Notes: generated from the sequence alone by a model not told the origin. A stretch of DNA of 64,000 bases from Paenibacillus yonginensis (GCF_001685395.1 NZ_CP014167.1:4844001-4908000), one strand, 5' to 3'. Positions 7,416-16,774 are shown, numbered from the stretch's first letter. Numbers and translations: made by a program.

Positions 7416-8816
7416 ATGTTCAAGCCGGATATGAACGGCGGTTCGGCCGGGCCAAAACGGCAGGGTGCCGGGAGTACAGCGGTGATCTATACAGCTGAAC
7501 AAAAAGGACCCTTGGACTCGCCCGAGAAACATAAACGGCTGCTGAGCCCCGGTGCTCTTTACTGGCAGCGGGTCCGCGACCACTACCGCTTTCAGTACAA
7601 AGCGCTGACTTCGGTTGTCGACCTGACCATACTTTTGTATATCGTTATACCCGGTCTGCTTTTTGCGGGGAGGGTCTATTACGGCTTATGGACGGAAACG
7701 GTGCCTGATATGCTGCTTCAGCTGCCCTTAGCTTCCCTGACTTCCTTATGGCTGCTGTTCACCACGCTGCGGGGGCTTATGCTCCGTCTGGAAAGCGCGG
7801 ATATTTTGTTTTTGATCAGCCGCCGGAGCTGGATCGGGGGTCTTATGCGGCGGGGCATTGCGGAGTCTATTGGCTATTCGGCCGGTTTGACGTTTATCGG
7901 CGGCCTGCTGCTGTCCCCGCTGCTGGTGAGGTTTATGGATCTGGCGCCAGCCCGTGTCGCTGTCCTGGGCATCGTTATTTTTTCCTTCCGAATTGTACAT
8001 ATGCTGCTTCTGCATTTTTGCCGGATCAAATGGACCGGCTGGCAGTCGGCGATGCTTCAGACGTTCAGTCATGCCCTGGTTTTTGTTATGCTGCAGCTCG
8101 TTGTAAGAGGAATAACCCATGGAGGCAGCCTAGACTTTGGGCTTGCTTTAGGGGCCGCTCTGATTATGGCAGCGGCAGGTATTCTGCTGATCGTGGCGAG
8201 AATGAAGCAGAAGGGGAGCTTTTACGCAGATATTGAAGAGGAGTTGAAGCAGAAGCTGCGGCTGTCGGCCTTCCTTCTCTCTAACGCCGTGGATAAGCCA
8301 AAACGGCACCGCAGCAAGCCTTGGCTGTTCCGCCGTTCGAACGCTCTAACCGCCGGGCGTGGAGGGCCCCGAACCCGGCTTGCGGAGCTTACGGTTAAGA
8401 GCATCCTCCGGAACGGTACGGCACTGCGGATGCTTCTGATCTATACGGGGGCAGGAGCGGTCAGCCTCCAGTTTCCGCCTTATCCGGTTAATCTCCTGGT
8501 GTTTGCCGGCCTGATCCTGCTGCAGGCTTATTGGCTGGACGGCATGCGCCGCGTATTTCTCGAAAGCAGGGTCATGTCCGTTCTTCCAGCCAACGAAGCG
8601 CTGGTCTTTCAGGCTGCGGCTCCTGTCATGCGGATGCTGCTTCTGGTTCCTGTAACCCTGTTTTCACTCAGCTTAGGCTGGGCTGTAGTCCGCACCTGGT
8701 GGGGAGCCGCGGCCGGCTTTGCGATAGGCCTCCTGCTGTCCTGGTGGCTCGGTTCGTGGCTCTGGAAGCTGTTTGGCGGCTGGCGGAAAAAAATCACCCT
8801 CCCGGTACGCCGCTAA
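7416..8816 (+). CDS. ABC transporter permease, YthQ/EcsB-like
   Basis: A 466-residue integral membrane protein with roughly ten hydrophobic segments in two clusters separated by a basic cytoplasmic stretch (DKPKRHRSKPWLFRRSNA). This layout fits the EcsB/YthQ permease group, which pairs with the preceding ATPase type. ATG 7416 is preferred over the TTG at 7413 because GGGGAG (7403-7408) lies seven bases before it. EcsAB in Bacillus influences secretion and peptide export; applying that role here is inference only. Confidence 0.8.
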   Translation: MFKPDMNGGSAGPKRQGAGSTAVIYTAEQKGPLDSPEKHKRLLSPGALYWQRVRDHYRFQYKALTSVVDLTILLYIVIPGLLFAGRVYYGLWTETVPDMLLQLPLASLTSLWLLFTTLRGLMLRLESADILFLISRRSWIGGLMRRGIAESIGYSAGLTFIGGLLLSPLLVRFMDLAPARVAVLGIVIFSFRIVHMLLLHFCRIKWTGWQSAMLQTFSHALVFVMLQLVVRGITHGGSLDFGLALGAALIMAAAGILLIVARMKQKGSFYADIEEELKQKLRLSAFLLSNAVDKPKRHRSKPWLFRRSNALTAGRGGPRTRLAELTVKSILRNGTALRMLLIYTGAGAVSLQFPPYPVNLLVFAGLILLQAYWLDGMRRVFLESRVMSVLPANEALVFQAAAPVMRMLLLVPVTLFSLSLGWAVVRTWWGAAAGFAIGLLLSWWLGSWLWKLFGGWRKKITLPVRR

Positions 8817-8833
8817 GGCAAGGGAGGGTGATT
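8786..8833 (-). terminator. Terminator of the leftward flavoprotein gene
   Basis: Twelve-base perfect arms (AATCACCCTCCC 8792-8803 with 8822-8833). On the minus strand the hairpin is followed by T7 (8787-8793). The left arm lies in the last codons of the rightward permease gene, so the element overlaps coding sequence. Confidence 0.8.
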
Positions 8834-8927
8834 GGAAAAGGTGTTCATACCGGCCGGGACGGGAAGCAGTGCCCTTGGTGCAGGAGGGAGCTGTCCCGAT
8901 ACTCCAGCAGGCCGAAGAAGCAAGGAA

Positions 8928-10202
8928 TTACCGGTTCTGCAGAACGCTCTCCGCTGCGTGCGACCCGGCCGTATGGCCGGTGGAGAATGCAGCGGTTATA
9001 TTGTACCCGCCGGTATAGCCGTGAACATCCAGAATTTCACCGCAGAAATAAAGTCCGGGCATCAACTTCGACTGCATGGTGGACGGATCGACTTCCTTTA
9101 AATGGACCCCTCCCCCGGTTACGAAAGCTTCTGCGAAAGGGCGGGTGCCATTCGCCTGAATCCGGAACGATTTCACTTCCTTAATAAAGGCCTGCCAGGG
9201 CTCCTTCGGAAGATGCTCGAAGGTGGTGTCCGGCGAAAGCCCGGCCCTCTGGAAGAGGAGAGGCAGCAGGCGTTCGGGCACTGTGCCTTTAAATACATTT
9301 TTTAATGCCTTTTTCGGTTCCTCTTGAGCCATGCGGCGCAGCCAAATTCCGGCATCCTCAGCTGATCTGTCCGGGAACAGGTCGATAGCCAGCGTAACCT
9401 CGGGAATTTTGAATTTCTTCCGCACCTGACGGATGAACTGGCTGCAGCGCAGGGCGATCGGCCCGGATAAGCCGAAATGGGTAAATATCATATCTCCGCG
9501 GTGCGCGATCACCTTTTTGCCTTTCGGGTCCATGACGGCAAGCTCAACATCCCGAAGCGAGAGGCCCTGAAGCTCCTTGTGCCGGATAAAGGGCTCGTCC
9601 GAGGTGATTGGAACTTCAGTCGGATATAGCTCTGTAATGGTATGGCCGGCAGCTTCCGCCCATGGATATCCGTCTCCCGTGGAGCCGGTGTGGGGGACGG
9701 AACGCCCGCCGGTAGCCACGATCACTGCACCGGCCTGGAGTTCTCCTCCGCTTTCCAGCTGAACGCCCTGAACGCCTTCCGGGCCGAAGAGGAGTTTTTT
9801 GACCGGGGAATGAACCCGCATCTGGACGCCAAGTCCGGCGGCCTTGCCAATCAAAGCGTCAACGACCGTCTTGGCTTTGTCCGACACCGGGAACATTCTC
9901 CCGTTATCCTCCTCTTTCAGCCGGATGCCCAAATCCTGAAAAAAATCAATGATTTCATGGCTTCCAAAACGGTTAAGTGAACTATATAAAAAACGTCCAT
10001 TGCCTGGAATAAAACGAATCAGCTCGTCCGTATCTTTGGCATTCGTTACGTTGCAGCGTCCGCCGCCCGAAATGCCCAGCTTCCTGCCCAGCTTGTCTCC
10101 CTTATCGAGCAGGACGACGGATGCGCCCTGCTGAGCGGCGCCAATAGAGGCCATAAGGCCCGAGGGGCCTCCTCCTATAACAATAACATCGAATTTATCC
10201 AT
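8928..10202 (-). CDS. HI0933-family NAD(P)/FAD-dependent oxidoreductase, YtfP-like
   Basis: A 424-residue flavoprotein. The dinucleotide-binding motif GGGPSGLMASIGAA follows directly after MDKFDVIVI, then the GRKLGISGGGRCNVTNA block typical of HI0933/BaiN proteins, an internal ATGGRS motif, and a C-terminal GEILDVHGYTGGYNI FAD-contact block. ATG 10202 is chosen because AAAGGA sits just before it; the frame extends upstream without such a site. Family members bind FAD and their reaction is mostly undefined. It is a single-gene transcript ending at the hairpin at 8786-8833. Confidence 0.9.
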   Translation of the reverse strand: MDKFDVIVIGGGPSGLMASIGAAQQGASVVLLDKGDKLGRKLGISGGGRCNVTNAKDTDELIRFIPGNGRFLYSSLNRFGSHEIIDFFQDLGIRLKEEDNGRMFPVSDKAKTVVDALIGKAAGLGVQMRVHSPVKKLLFGPEGVQGVQLESGGELQAGAVIVATGGRSVPHTGSTGDGYPWAEAAGHTITELYPTEVPITSDEPFIRHKELQGLSLRDVELAVMDPKGKKVIAHRGDMIFTHFGLSGPIALRCSQFIRQVRKKFKIPEVTLAIDLFPDRSAEDAGIWLRRMAQEEPKKALKNVFKGTVPERLLPLLFQRAGLSPDTTFEHLPKEPWQAFIKEVKSFRIQANGTRPFAEAFVTGGGVHLKEVDPSTMQSKLMPGLYFCGEILDVHGYTGGYNITAAFSTGHTAGSHAAESVLQNR

Positions 10203-10412
10203 GGTGATCCTTTCTGCTTTTAATTTGAAGAATTGAACTATCGTCCAGTGGTCAATAATCACCGGCCCATAAACCTTTGCGTATAAATGATGTTTCCAAA
10301 TAAACGGTGCAAAGTCAACCCTATCCTATAATTATGCCGGCTTCTACTTTTTCTGGAGGAAATCATCAGTTTGCTTAGTTCAGGAGCGAGAATTATTGTA
10401 AAATATTGTCGC

Positions 10413-10441
10413 TTGTGATTTAATTCAATTGAATATATATG
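10413..10441 (+). promoter_or_regulatory. Possible promoter of the histidine kinase gene
   Basis: TTGTGA (10413-10418), 17-base spacer, TATATG (10436-10441). The spacer holds a perfect TTCAATTGAA palindrome (10424-10433). The box matches are modest. Confidence 0.35.
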
Positions 10442-10471
10442 TCTGTACATCCCGCTAAGGAGGGATAATTA

Positions 10472-12178
10472 TTGAGCGCAGTCCACGAAATGCTGTTTCT
10501 GTTTCTGCTTGCTCTTACACCGGCGATTCTATTTCCGCTGATGTATGAGAGAGCGGATCTCCTATTCCGGCAGGAACAGGATTTGAGAAGAAGAATGAGC
10601 TATCATGTTGTGCTGGCGGTAACCTGTGCTATAAGTATGATTTTCTCCTCCATATTTTCAACAAAACTGTATGGCGTAATTCCACTGGCCTATGGGATGG
10701 TACCGTTGTTTGCGGCCATGCTTTATGAGAAGACGATTTATTCGCTGCTGCTGGCTGCATTGCAGATGCTTTTGTATTTCATTAGCGAGAATTTCTGGAC
10801 CTTGTCAGATGTCCTATTAAATACGGGATTGTTGATCTTTCCATTGGTGCTGCTGTCAAAAAAGAGGTTTCTGGATTTGTCCCGAAAAGGCAAATCAGGT
10901 ATTTTGTCTTTATTTCTGCTGGTAGGCTCAATGCTTTCAACAGCATCCCCGTTTTTTCTACATAAAGAGAGCTTGGATGACCATTTTTCTCTCATCTTTT
11001 TAGCTTATTCGAATACTTTTCTTATGATTTTGGCCGGCTTAATCCTGGTTCATATCATTGAAGAAACGCTGGACAAACGCAAGTTTCAATTTCAGCTCGA
11101 AGCTTTGTCGCGGAAATATTACCGTGAAGAGGAAAAAATGCAGCAGATGATGGATGCGACACCGCTGTCCGTAGTCCTGGTTGACCGGCAGGGCAGCATC
11201 ACGATGCTGAATAAAACCTTTATGAAGCTGTATAGGCAGATTCAGCCGGATGCCGTCCGGGAAGATGTGCTGGGGCGGCCTTTGATTCCGGTTTTGTCTT
11301 CCCTGCAAATTCATATCGAGCAGCTTGAGCCGGACCTATCGCCTTTCTTCCAGCAGCGATCAATTGTCAGCGAACTGATCCAGAATCAGGAGACGATGTT
11401 GTTTACCAGTATTTCCCCAATCATTAAAGGGCATTCTGATGAAGTGATCGGGGCTGTAGTAGTGGTGCAGGACATTACCGAGCTGGAGACGCTGCGCCTG
11501 GAGCTTAACAATGTAGACCGTCTGAGCCTGGTTGGACAAATGGCGGCGGGAATTACCCATGAGATCCGGAATCCGATTGCGGTTGTGCGGGGTTTTCTGC
11601 AGCTAATGCGGGAGAAAAGCCCGGATTCCCTGGATCATTATTACCGTATCGTCCTGGAGGAGCTGGACCGGGCGAACAGTATCATTAATGACTTTCTGTC
11701 GCTGGCTCAGAACCGCCCGGTCCGAAAGGAAGCGACTTCGCTTGAGGATATCATACAGGAGCTGACTCCGCTGCTGTGGGCAGATGCGAACCTGCGCGGT
11801 CAAAGCATCGAAGTCAAGCTGGGCGAGCATATCCCCAAGCTTGAGCTGAACCCGAAGGAAATCAAGCAGCTTATTCTGAACCTCTGCCGCAACGGCATGG
11901 AGGCGATGGAGGACAAAGGGCTGCTTACGCTCGAAACGAGAAAGGTGCCTACAGGAGTGGAGCTGCTGGTTAGCGATACGGGGCCGGGAATTCCGCCTAA
12001 CAAACGGGATAACCTGTTTCAGCCTTTCTTCACAACGAAAGCCAAAGGCACGGGACTGGGGCTGGCTTTGTGCAAAAGCATCGTTGAGCGCCATAACGGG
12101 AAAGTCAGCGTGGATTCCGAGGTAGGGGTTGGCACGACATTTTCGATTCTGTTCCCCGATCCGCCGCAGGCGGGATGA
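10472..12178 (+). CDS. Membrane-bound PAS sensor histidine kinase, sporulation-kinase type
   Basis: A 568-residue kinase. Residues 1-195 hold about six hydrophobic helices in a 5TM-LYT-like sensor layout; a short coiled linker leads to a PAS domain (about 225-340, ATPLSVVLVDRQGSITMLN), then the dimerisation domain with the phosphorylated His363 (GITHEIRNP) and an ATPase domain with N (LNLCRNGMEAM), G1 (DTGPGIP) and G2 (GTGLGLAL) boxes. TTG 10472 has a strong AAGGAGGGA site. No response regulator is adjacent, so it is an orphan, as sporulation phosphorelay kinases (KinB/KinD types) are. Its assignment to sporulation is inference. Confidence 0.9.
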   Translation: MSAVHEMLFLFLLALTPAILFPLMYERADLLFRQEQDLRRRMSYHVVLAVTCAISMIFSSIFSTKLYGVIPLAYGMVPLFAAMLYEKTIYSLLLAALQMLLYFISENFWTLSDVLLNTGLLIFPLVLLSKKRFLDLSRKGKSGILSLFLLVGSMLSTASPFFLHKESLDDHFSLIFLAYSNTFLMILAGLILVHIIEETLDKRKFQFQLEALSRKYYREEEKMQQMMDATPLSVVLVDRQGSITMLNKTFMKLYRQIQPDAVREDVLGRPLIPVLSSLQIHIEQLEPDLSPFFQQRSIVSELIQNQETMLFTSISPIIKGHSDEVIGAVVVVQDITELETLRLELNNVDRLSLVGQMAAGITHEIRNPIAVVRGFLQLMREKSPDSLDHYYRIVLEELDRANSIINDFLSLAQNRPVRKEATSLEDIIQELTPLLWADANLRGQSIEVKLGEHIPKLELNPKEIKQLILNLCRNGMEAMEDKGLLTLETRKVPTGVELLVSDTGPGIPPNKRDNLFQPFFTTKAKGTGLGLALCKSIVERHNGKVSVDSEVGVGTTFSILFPDPPQAG

Positions 12179-12185
12179 AGATGAG

Positions 12186-12213
12186 TTGATTTCCTCCTTG
12201 ATGAAGGTATAAT
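12186..12213 (+). promoter_or_regulatory. SigA-type promoter of the bacilliredoxin gene
   Basis: TTGATT (12186-12191), 16-base spacer, perfect TATAAT (12208-12213), about 70 bases before the start codon. Confidence 0.6.
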
Positions 12214-12283
12214 AAAATAGAATCGGCAAAGCCGCAGTTTTGCCGCAATTAGTGTATGCGAAGCAGAAGGAGTGAATGTTGAA

Positions 12284-12718
12284 ATGGCGATGTCTTTTGA
12301 TCAATATATGAGAGATATGGTTCAACCGATGAGAGACGAGTTGACCCGTGCAGGTATTGAAGAGCTGCGTACCCCTGAAGAGGTGGAAGAGAAGCTGTCT
12401 TCGATGGAAGGAACCGCTTTGGTTGTTGTAAATTCTGTGTGCGGATGCGCGGCGGGCCAGGCTCGTCCGGGTGTTGTCCAGGCGCTGGAGCATGGCGTTA
12501 AACCGGATCATTTGTACACGGTATTTGCAGGACAGGATAAGGAAGCGACAGCGAAAGCTCGTGAATATTTTGCGCCGTACCCACCCTCTTCCCCATCCAT
12601 TGCTTTGATGAAGGACGGAGAACTGGTACATTTTATTGAACGCCATCAGATCGAGGATCATTCCGCGCTTGAAATCGCGACTGATCTGGTCGAGGCCTTT
12701 GAACGTTTCTGCCTTTAA
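12284..12718 (+). CDS. brxB: Bacilliredoxin, BrxA/BrxB family
   Basis: A 144-residue thioredoxin-like protein of the YphP/YqiW family. The active site C-G-C is at residues 53-55 in VNSVCGCAAGQARPG, followed by the conserved TVFAGQDKEAT and YPPSSPS segments. Family members remove bacillithiol from oxidised protein cysteines under redox stress. ATG 12284 is chosen because the in-frame GTG at 12272 overlaps the AGAAGGAG ribosome site. The BrxB (YqiW) symbol is by recall of the paralogue with this motif; BrxA is equally possible. It is a single-gene unit between its own promoter and terminator. Confidence 0.9.
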   Translation: MAMSFDQYMRDMVQPMRDELTRAGIEELRTPEEVEEKLSSMEGTALVVVNSVCGCAAGQARPGVVQALEHGVKPDHLYTVFAGQDKEATAKAREYFAPYPPSSPSIALMKDGELVHFIERHQIEDHSALEIATDLVEAFERFCL

Positions 12719-12737
12719 TAATCAAACTTGTGTTCAG

Positions 12738-12777
12738 CGCCCTGCAGCCCGCATGTGATTCATGCAGCTGCAGGGCG
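12738..12777 (+). terminator. Hairpin after the bacilliredoxin gene
   Basis: Arms CGCCCTGCAG (12738-12748) and CTGCAGGGCG (12768-12777), followed only by the short T-rich TTAAGTTAT. Probable but imperfect terminator. Confidence 0.55.
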
Positions 12778-12815
12778 TTAAGTTATACATATATTCAACT
12801 TAAGGAGTGAGTGAA

Positions 12816-13625
12816 ATGAGTTTGCAGCAGGAGATCATCACCAAGCTTGGCGTGAAGCCAAGCATTGATCCGGCAGCTGAAGTACGCAAACGTGTTGACT
12901 TTCTGAAGGACTATGTAACCCGTTCCCATACGAAAGGATTGCTGATCGCGATCAGCGGCGGTATTGATAGCGCCGTGGCTGCAGCGCTTTGCAAGCAGGC
13001 TACGGACGAGCTGACAGCCGAGAACGGGGAAGAGTTCATCACTTTGGGTGTGTTCCAGCCGTACGGCGAGCAGGAGGACATTGAGCACAGTTATTCGGTG
13101 GCCAAGAAATTCGACCTGAAGCATGTCGTAGAGACAAACATTCAGGAGGCGGTAGATGAAGTGGCGCTTGAAGTGGAGCATGGGCTTAAGAAGCTCGGCC
13201 AATCCCGCCATATGACACCTCAGGGCAAAGGGAACGTCAAGGCGCGTATGCGTATGGTAGCCCAATACGCTTTGGCTTTTGAACTTCAATTGCTTGTGGT
13301 AGGTACAGACCATGCCTCCGAAGCGCTGACAGGCTTCTATACCAAATGGGGCGACGGGGCGGTTGATATTACGCCGCTGAGCACGCTTAACAAACGCCAA
13401 GTCCGCCAGATTGCCGCTTATGTTGGCGTACCGCAGGAGATTCTGGATAAAGCGCCTACAGCCGGACTTTGGGAAGGCCAGACGGATGAAGGCGAGCTTG
13501 GCGTGAGCTATGAAGCGAACAGCGATTATCTCGAAGGCAAGGACATCGATCCGAAAGCCAAAGACATCCTGGAGAAACTCTACACAAGAACTGAGCATAA
13601 AAGGAACGTTATTCCGGGGATTTAA
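12816..13625 (+). CDS. nadE: NH3-dependent NAD+ synthetase
   Basis: A 269-residue enzyme that amidates nicotinate adenine dinucleotide to NAD+ with ammonia and ATP, the last step of NAD synthesis. The ATP-pyrophosphatase P-loop SGGIDS is at residues 47-52. The GTDHASEALTGFYTKWGDG and LNKRQVRQIA blocks and the C-terminal TEHKRNVIPGI are standard. No glutaminase domain is present, so it is the short, ammonia-using form as in B. subtilis. ATG 12816 has AAGGAG eight bases upstream. Confidence 0.96.
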   Translation: MSLQQEIITKLGVKPSIDPAAEVRKRVDFLKDYVTRSHTKGLLIAISGGIDSAVAAALCKQATDELTAENGEEFITLGVFQPYGEQEDIEHSYSVAKKFDLKHVVETNIQEAVDEVALEVEHGLKKLGQSRHMTPQGKGNVKARMRMVAQYALAFELQLLVVGTDHASEALTGFYTKWGDGAVDITPLSTLNKRQVRQIAAYVGVPQEILDKAPTAGLWEGQTDEGELGVSYEANSDYLEGKDIDPKAKDILEKLYTRTEHKRNVIPGI

Positions 13626-13707
13626 CCGTTACTAGGAGTTATTTCATCGAATTAGTGGCTTACCAAGTCAATGATTTAGCGGATAAAATAGCTTTCCCGG
13701 ACAATAA

Positions 13708-13738
13708 AAGCTTCCCTGGCAGACTGCCGGGGAAGCTT
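13708..13738. terminator. Terminator between nadE and the AraC gene
   Basis: Arms AAGCTTCCC (13708-13716) and GGGAAGCTT (13730-13738), extended by GGCAG/CTGCC inside and followed by a T-rich tail. It sits between convergent genes. Confidence 0.75.
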
Positions 13739-13791
13739 GTTTGTTTTGAGCTCAGTTCTGGTTTTGGACGCATGATGGCACGGGTTCAAGT

Positions 13792-14730
13792 CTAGGGCCG
13801 GGAGTGGGATGCAGGTGCTGCAGCGCCTTTGGCAGAAGGTTTGATCGGCACGTAAATGTCCATTTCTTTATCGCCTTCGGTCATACAGCGTTCGTCGTAC
13901 CATTCGATCTCCGGAGCCATGGCGTGCTCGAAGCCTGATCCTGGAAACCATTCGGCAAATACATAATTCCAGGTGTTCTGAATAGCGTCTACAAATTCGT
14001 CCGGACCGGCTTTTGGAGTTGTGAATACGGCATATTCCTGTTCGGGAATATGGTATTCAACCAGCCCTAGACCTTCAGGCACTGCTGTATCAGGCGCAAC
14101 CCGGTAGCCGATGACGTAACCGAATTTCCCTTCCGATGTGCTTTCCGTACAAACGCCGAGCTCAACGTTGTCCAGCTTGCCCGGGATGTTCTCCCAAAGC
14201 CTGTTGGCCAGATAATGCTGCCAGAAGGCAGGGATATCCTTGTTGTTCTGTCCATTGTCAATTGTGGTTTCAATGCGGTAGCCGATGATTCGTGTGGCAG
14301 GCAAGGTTACTTGCTTGAATTCCATTTTCCAATCTCCCCAATCCTCAAAGTGTTGACCGGTTGTGGAACCTGTGAGTAGTTGCAGCCCGGCAGTCAGTGG
14401 AAGCGGCATGCCTTTTCTCCGCTGCTCGGAGGGCTGAATGCCGAAGGCTTTGCGGAAGTTTCGCGAGAAGGTCTCCGGGCTGCGAAAGCCGCATTCCAAA
14501 GCAATGTCCAGCACTTTGCGCTGCGTCTGATCGATCAGTGCGGCTGCCCGGTTTAGCCGCCTTTGACGGATATAGCTCATTACAGTGGTCCCCGTAAGGA
14601 ACTGGAACATCCGGTGGAAATGATATTCCGAATAATGGGCCAGCTCCGCAAGCTCGGCCAGCGTCAGCTCTTCCGAAAGATGCTCTTCAATATAGTCGAT
14701 AACACGCTGAATGATCGCTTTGTTGTTCAT
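13792..14730 (-). CDS. AraC-family regulator with GyrI-like effector-binding domain
   Basis: A 312-residue two-domain regulator. Residues 1-105 carry two helix-turn-helix motifs of the AraC/XylS type (LTLAELAELAHYSEYHFHRMF and the GFRSPETFSRNFRKAFG segment). Residues 130-300 form a GyrI/BmrR-like ligand domain (ATRIIGYRIETT ... EYAVFTT). This MarA/Rob/SoxS-like architecture usually senses small organic compounds and activates nearby efflux or detoxification genes. No obvious target adjoins it. The ATG at 14730 fits the GGAGG site better than the one at 14736. Confidence 0.9.
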   Translation of the reverse strand: MNNKAIIQRVIDYIEEHLSEELTLAELAELAHYSEYHFHRMFQFLTGTTVMSYIRQRRLNRAAALIDQTQRKVLDIALECGFRSPETFSRNFRKAFGIQPSEQRRKGMPLPLTAGLQLLTGSTTGQHFEDWGDWKMEFKQVTLPATRIIGYRIETTIDNGQNNKDIPAFWQHYLANRLWENIPGKLDNVELGVCTESTSEGKFGYVIGYRVAPDTAVPEGLGLVEYHIPEQEYAVFTTPKAGPDEFVDAIQNTWNYVFAEWFPGSGFEHAMAPEIEWYDERCMTEGDKEMDIYVPIKPSAKGAAAPASHSRP

Positions 14731-14959
14731 GGACATCCTCCAGACCGGTCATGCTTCCAGTATAAAAGGCGGGAGTGGCGGATTCTTGACGTTTTTTGCT
14801 AAAGAGATGCAGGCCCTCCTGTATGCGGTTCGTAGTTTGGTTAATTATAGCATACGCTTGGCCGGGACTCGCATCCTGAGGCATGTCCTGCTACAATGAA
14901 GCGTAGATTTACGAATAACCGTTCGATTTTTAAGGGCATCACCGGAAGGAAGTGTTGGA

Positions 14960-15379
14960 TTGATATATGGAATCGGCCATGATGTGGTGGAGATAGAACG
15001 AATGAACCGGATTTTGAAAGGAAGCTCGGGAGGCAGATTCCTGCAGCGGATTTTGACGGCTGCTGAACGAGAGCTGCCGGGAGCAGCCTCACGAAAAGCC
15101 GAGTTTGCGGCCGGCAGATTTGCGGCTAAGGAGGCGGTTTCGAAAGCCTTTGGATGCGGAATCGGCGCCAAGCTGGCTTTTGACGATATTGAAATTTTGC
15201 CGGATGAGGCTGGCAAGCCCAGAGTGACCTTAAACCCGAAAGCCTGGGACAGACTGGGCTGGACGGGGAAAGCCCGTCCGGAGATCCATATCAGCATTAC
15301 GCATGAGCGCAGCTTGGCTTCGGCTTTTTGCGTGCTGGAACGGGCAGAAGGCGGCCTGCCGGAAGACCGTTTGGGATAA
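14960..15379 (+). CDS. acpS: Holo-[acyl-carrier-protein] synthase
   Basis: A 139-residue 4'-phosphopantetheinyl transferase that converts apo-ACP to its active form using coenzyme A. The Mg-binding Asp lies in GIGHDVVEI near the start, the second site in RFAAKEAVSKAFGCGIG, and the C-terminal IHISITHERSLASAFCVLE strand is typical. The start is TTG 14960 after a GGAAGGAAG site. The C-terminal tail of about fifteen residues is longer than usual. A gap of 91 bases separates it from mutY. Confidence 0.94.
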   Translation: MIYGIGHDVVEIERMNRILKGSSGGRFLQRILTAAERELPGAASRKAEFAAGRFAAKEAVSKAFGCGIGAKLAFDDIEILPDEAGKPRVTLNPKAWDRLGWTGKARPEIHISITHERSLASAFCVLERAEGGLPEDRLG

Positions 15380-15470
15380 CGGAAAGATAGGATAAGAAGC
15401 TACTGGGATCCAATGATATCAATAGATTTAATAACGGAATGATTAAGGAATTTAAGGAGCGAGCAATAGC

Positions 15471-16706
15471 GTGTCTGCAACTGATATGGAGCAATATTTT
15501 AGTGAACATTTATTGGAATGGTATGAAACGGCTAAACGTGATTTGCCTTGGCGCAGGCACCGGGACCCTTATTATATTTGGATTTCGGAGATTATGCTGC
15601 AGCAGACGCGGGTGGATACGGTAATTCCGTATTTCCACCGGTTTATTGAACGTTTCCCTACGATTACCGATCTGGCTCTGGCGCCGGAAGAAGATGTGCT
15701 GAAGTGCTGGGAGGGGCTGGGTTATTATTCCCGGGCCCGCAATCTGCAGGCCGCCGCACAGCAGGTCGTGGAGCTGCACGGAGGACAGGTCCCGAGCGAC
15801 AAAGCAGCCGTGTCGGCTTTAAAAGGAGTAGGGCCCTATACGGCCGGAGCGATCCTGAGCATTGCCTTCGGCCAGCCTGAGCCGGCGGTGGACGGCAACG
15901 TCATGCGGGTGTTGTCCCGGTATTTCCTTCTGGAAGATGATATTATGAAGCCGGCAACGCGGGTCCGCATGGAGACGCTGGCCGCGCGGCTGATCCCGGA
16001 GGGCAGGGCAGCGGACTTTAACCAGGCGCTGATGGAGCTTGGCGCTTTGGTCTGCACGCCGAAATCGCCAAGCTGCCGGGCCTGTCCGGTCATGGAGCAC
16101 TGCCAGGGCCGGCTTGCCGGCGTGGAGACCCAGCTGCCGGTCAAGACCAAAGCCAAGAAACCGCGTCCCGAGTTCCGGCTGACGGCTTTGGTTGAAGGCA
16201 CCGGCGCTGAAGAGGGCCGCGTGCTGGTTCGTCAGCGCGCGGCGACGGGGCTGCTCGCACGCATGTGGGAGCTGCCCCATGTCCCGGCTGTCGAGGACCA
16301 GCCGGGGGAAGGCGGCGGCCTGCCGGATGGTCCGGCTATGGACCGGCTGGCCGCCGCCCTTGCGGCCGAAGGGACACCGGCCCGGCCGCTCGGCCCTTAC
16401 ATGGAAGCGGAGCATACCTTCAGCCATATCCACTGGAACCTGAGGGTGTTCAGGTTCCAGCAGGCTGAGGCGTGTGACGCTTCCACGGGGCTTATGGCCG
16501 CGGAGGCCAGCGCGGCCTATGAAGCCGCCGGCGGGGACAACGCCGGCGGCAGTGCTGAGCGGGCTGGAGCTGGCGCAGCGGGGACGGCCCCGCAGCCGGT
16601 TACGCGCTGGATTACGCGCGAGGACATGGCGGAGCTGGCTTTTCCCAACGTCTTCCTGCGGATCTTGAACCAATACTTCGACGAGAAGGAAGAGGGCGAG
16701 CTGTAA
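15471..16706 (+). CDS. mutY: A/G-specific adenine DNA glycosylase
   Basis: A 411-residue repair enzyme that removes adenine paired with 8-oxoguanine. Visible features are the catalytic Glu40 (SEIMLQQTRVD), the helix-hairpin-helix LKGVGPYTAGAI, the catalytic Asp in AVDGNVMRV, the [4Fe-4S] loop CTPKSPSCRACPVMEHC near residue 200, and a NUDIX-like C-terminal domain (TGLLARMWELPHVP). Start GTG 15471 follows AAGGAG at eleven bases. Odd: residues about 345-385 of the C-terminal domain hold an Ala/Gly-rich, very GC-rich insertion not expected in the family. Confidence 0.95.
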   Translation: MSATDMEQYFSEHLLEWYETAKRDLPWRRHRDPYYIWISEIMLQQTRVDTVIPYFHRFIERFPTITDLALAPEEDVLKCWEGLGYYSRARNLQAAAQQVVELHGGQVPSDKAAVSALKGVGPYTAGAILSIAFGQPEPAVDGNVMRVLSRYFLLEDDIMKPATRVRMETLAARLIPEGRAADFNQALMELGALVCTPKSPSCRACPVMEHCQGRLAGVETQLPVKTKAKKPRPEFRLTALVEGTGAEEGRVLVRQRAATGLLARMWELPHVPAVEDQPGEGGGLPDGPAMDRLAAALAAEGTPARPLGPYMEAEHTFSHIHWNLRVFRFQQAEACDASTGLMAAEASAAYEAAGGDNAGGSAERAGAGAAGTAPQPVTRWITREDMAELAFPNVFLRILNQYFDEKEEGEL

Positions 16707-16735
16707 AGCTGCGGGGTTACGGCGTTCAGTCCTTC

Positions 16736-16774
16736 AGGCTTGAGCTACAGGCTTGAGTTACAGACTTGAGCTAC
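16736..16774. repeat. Three tandem 13-bp repeats
   Basis: AGGCTTGAGCTAC, AGGCTTGAGTTAC and AGACTTGAGCTAC follow each other without gaps just after mutY, and a degenerate fourth unit may follow. Likely slippage in non-coding sequence. Confidence 0.7.

Noticed and set aside
11603..12661. A 352-codon leftward frame spanning the kinase end and the bacilliredoxin gene
   Set aside because: It covers two well-supported genes on the other strand and a promoter, and its product is compositionally odd.
12795..13598. A 267-codon frame opposite nadE
   Set aside because: Shadow of the nadE coding sequence, with no recognisable motif and no ribosome site.
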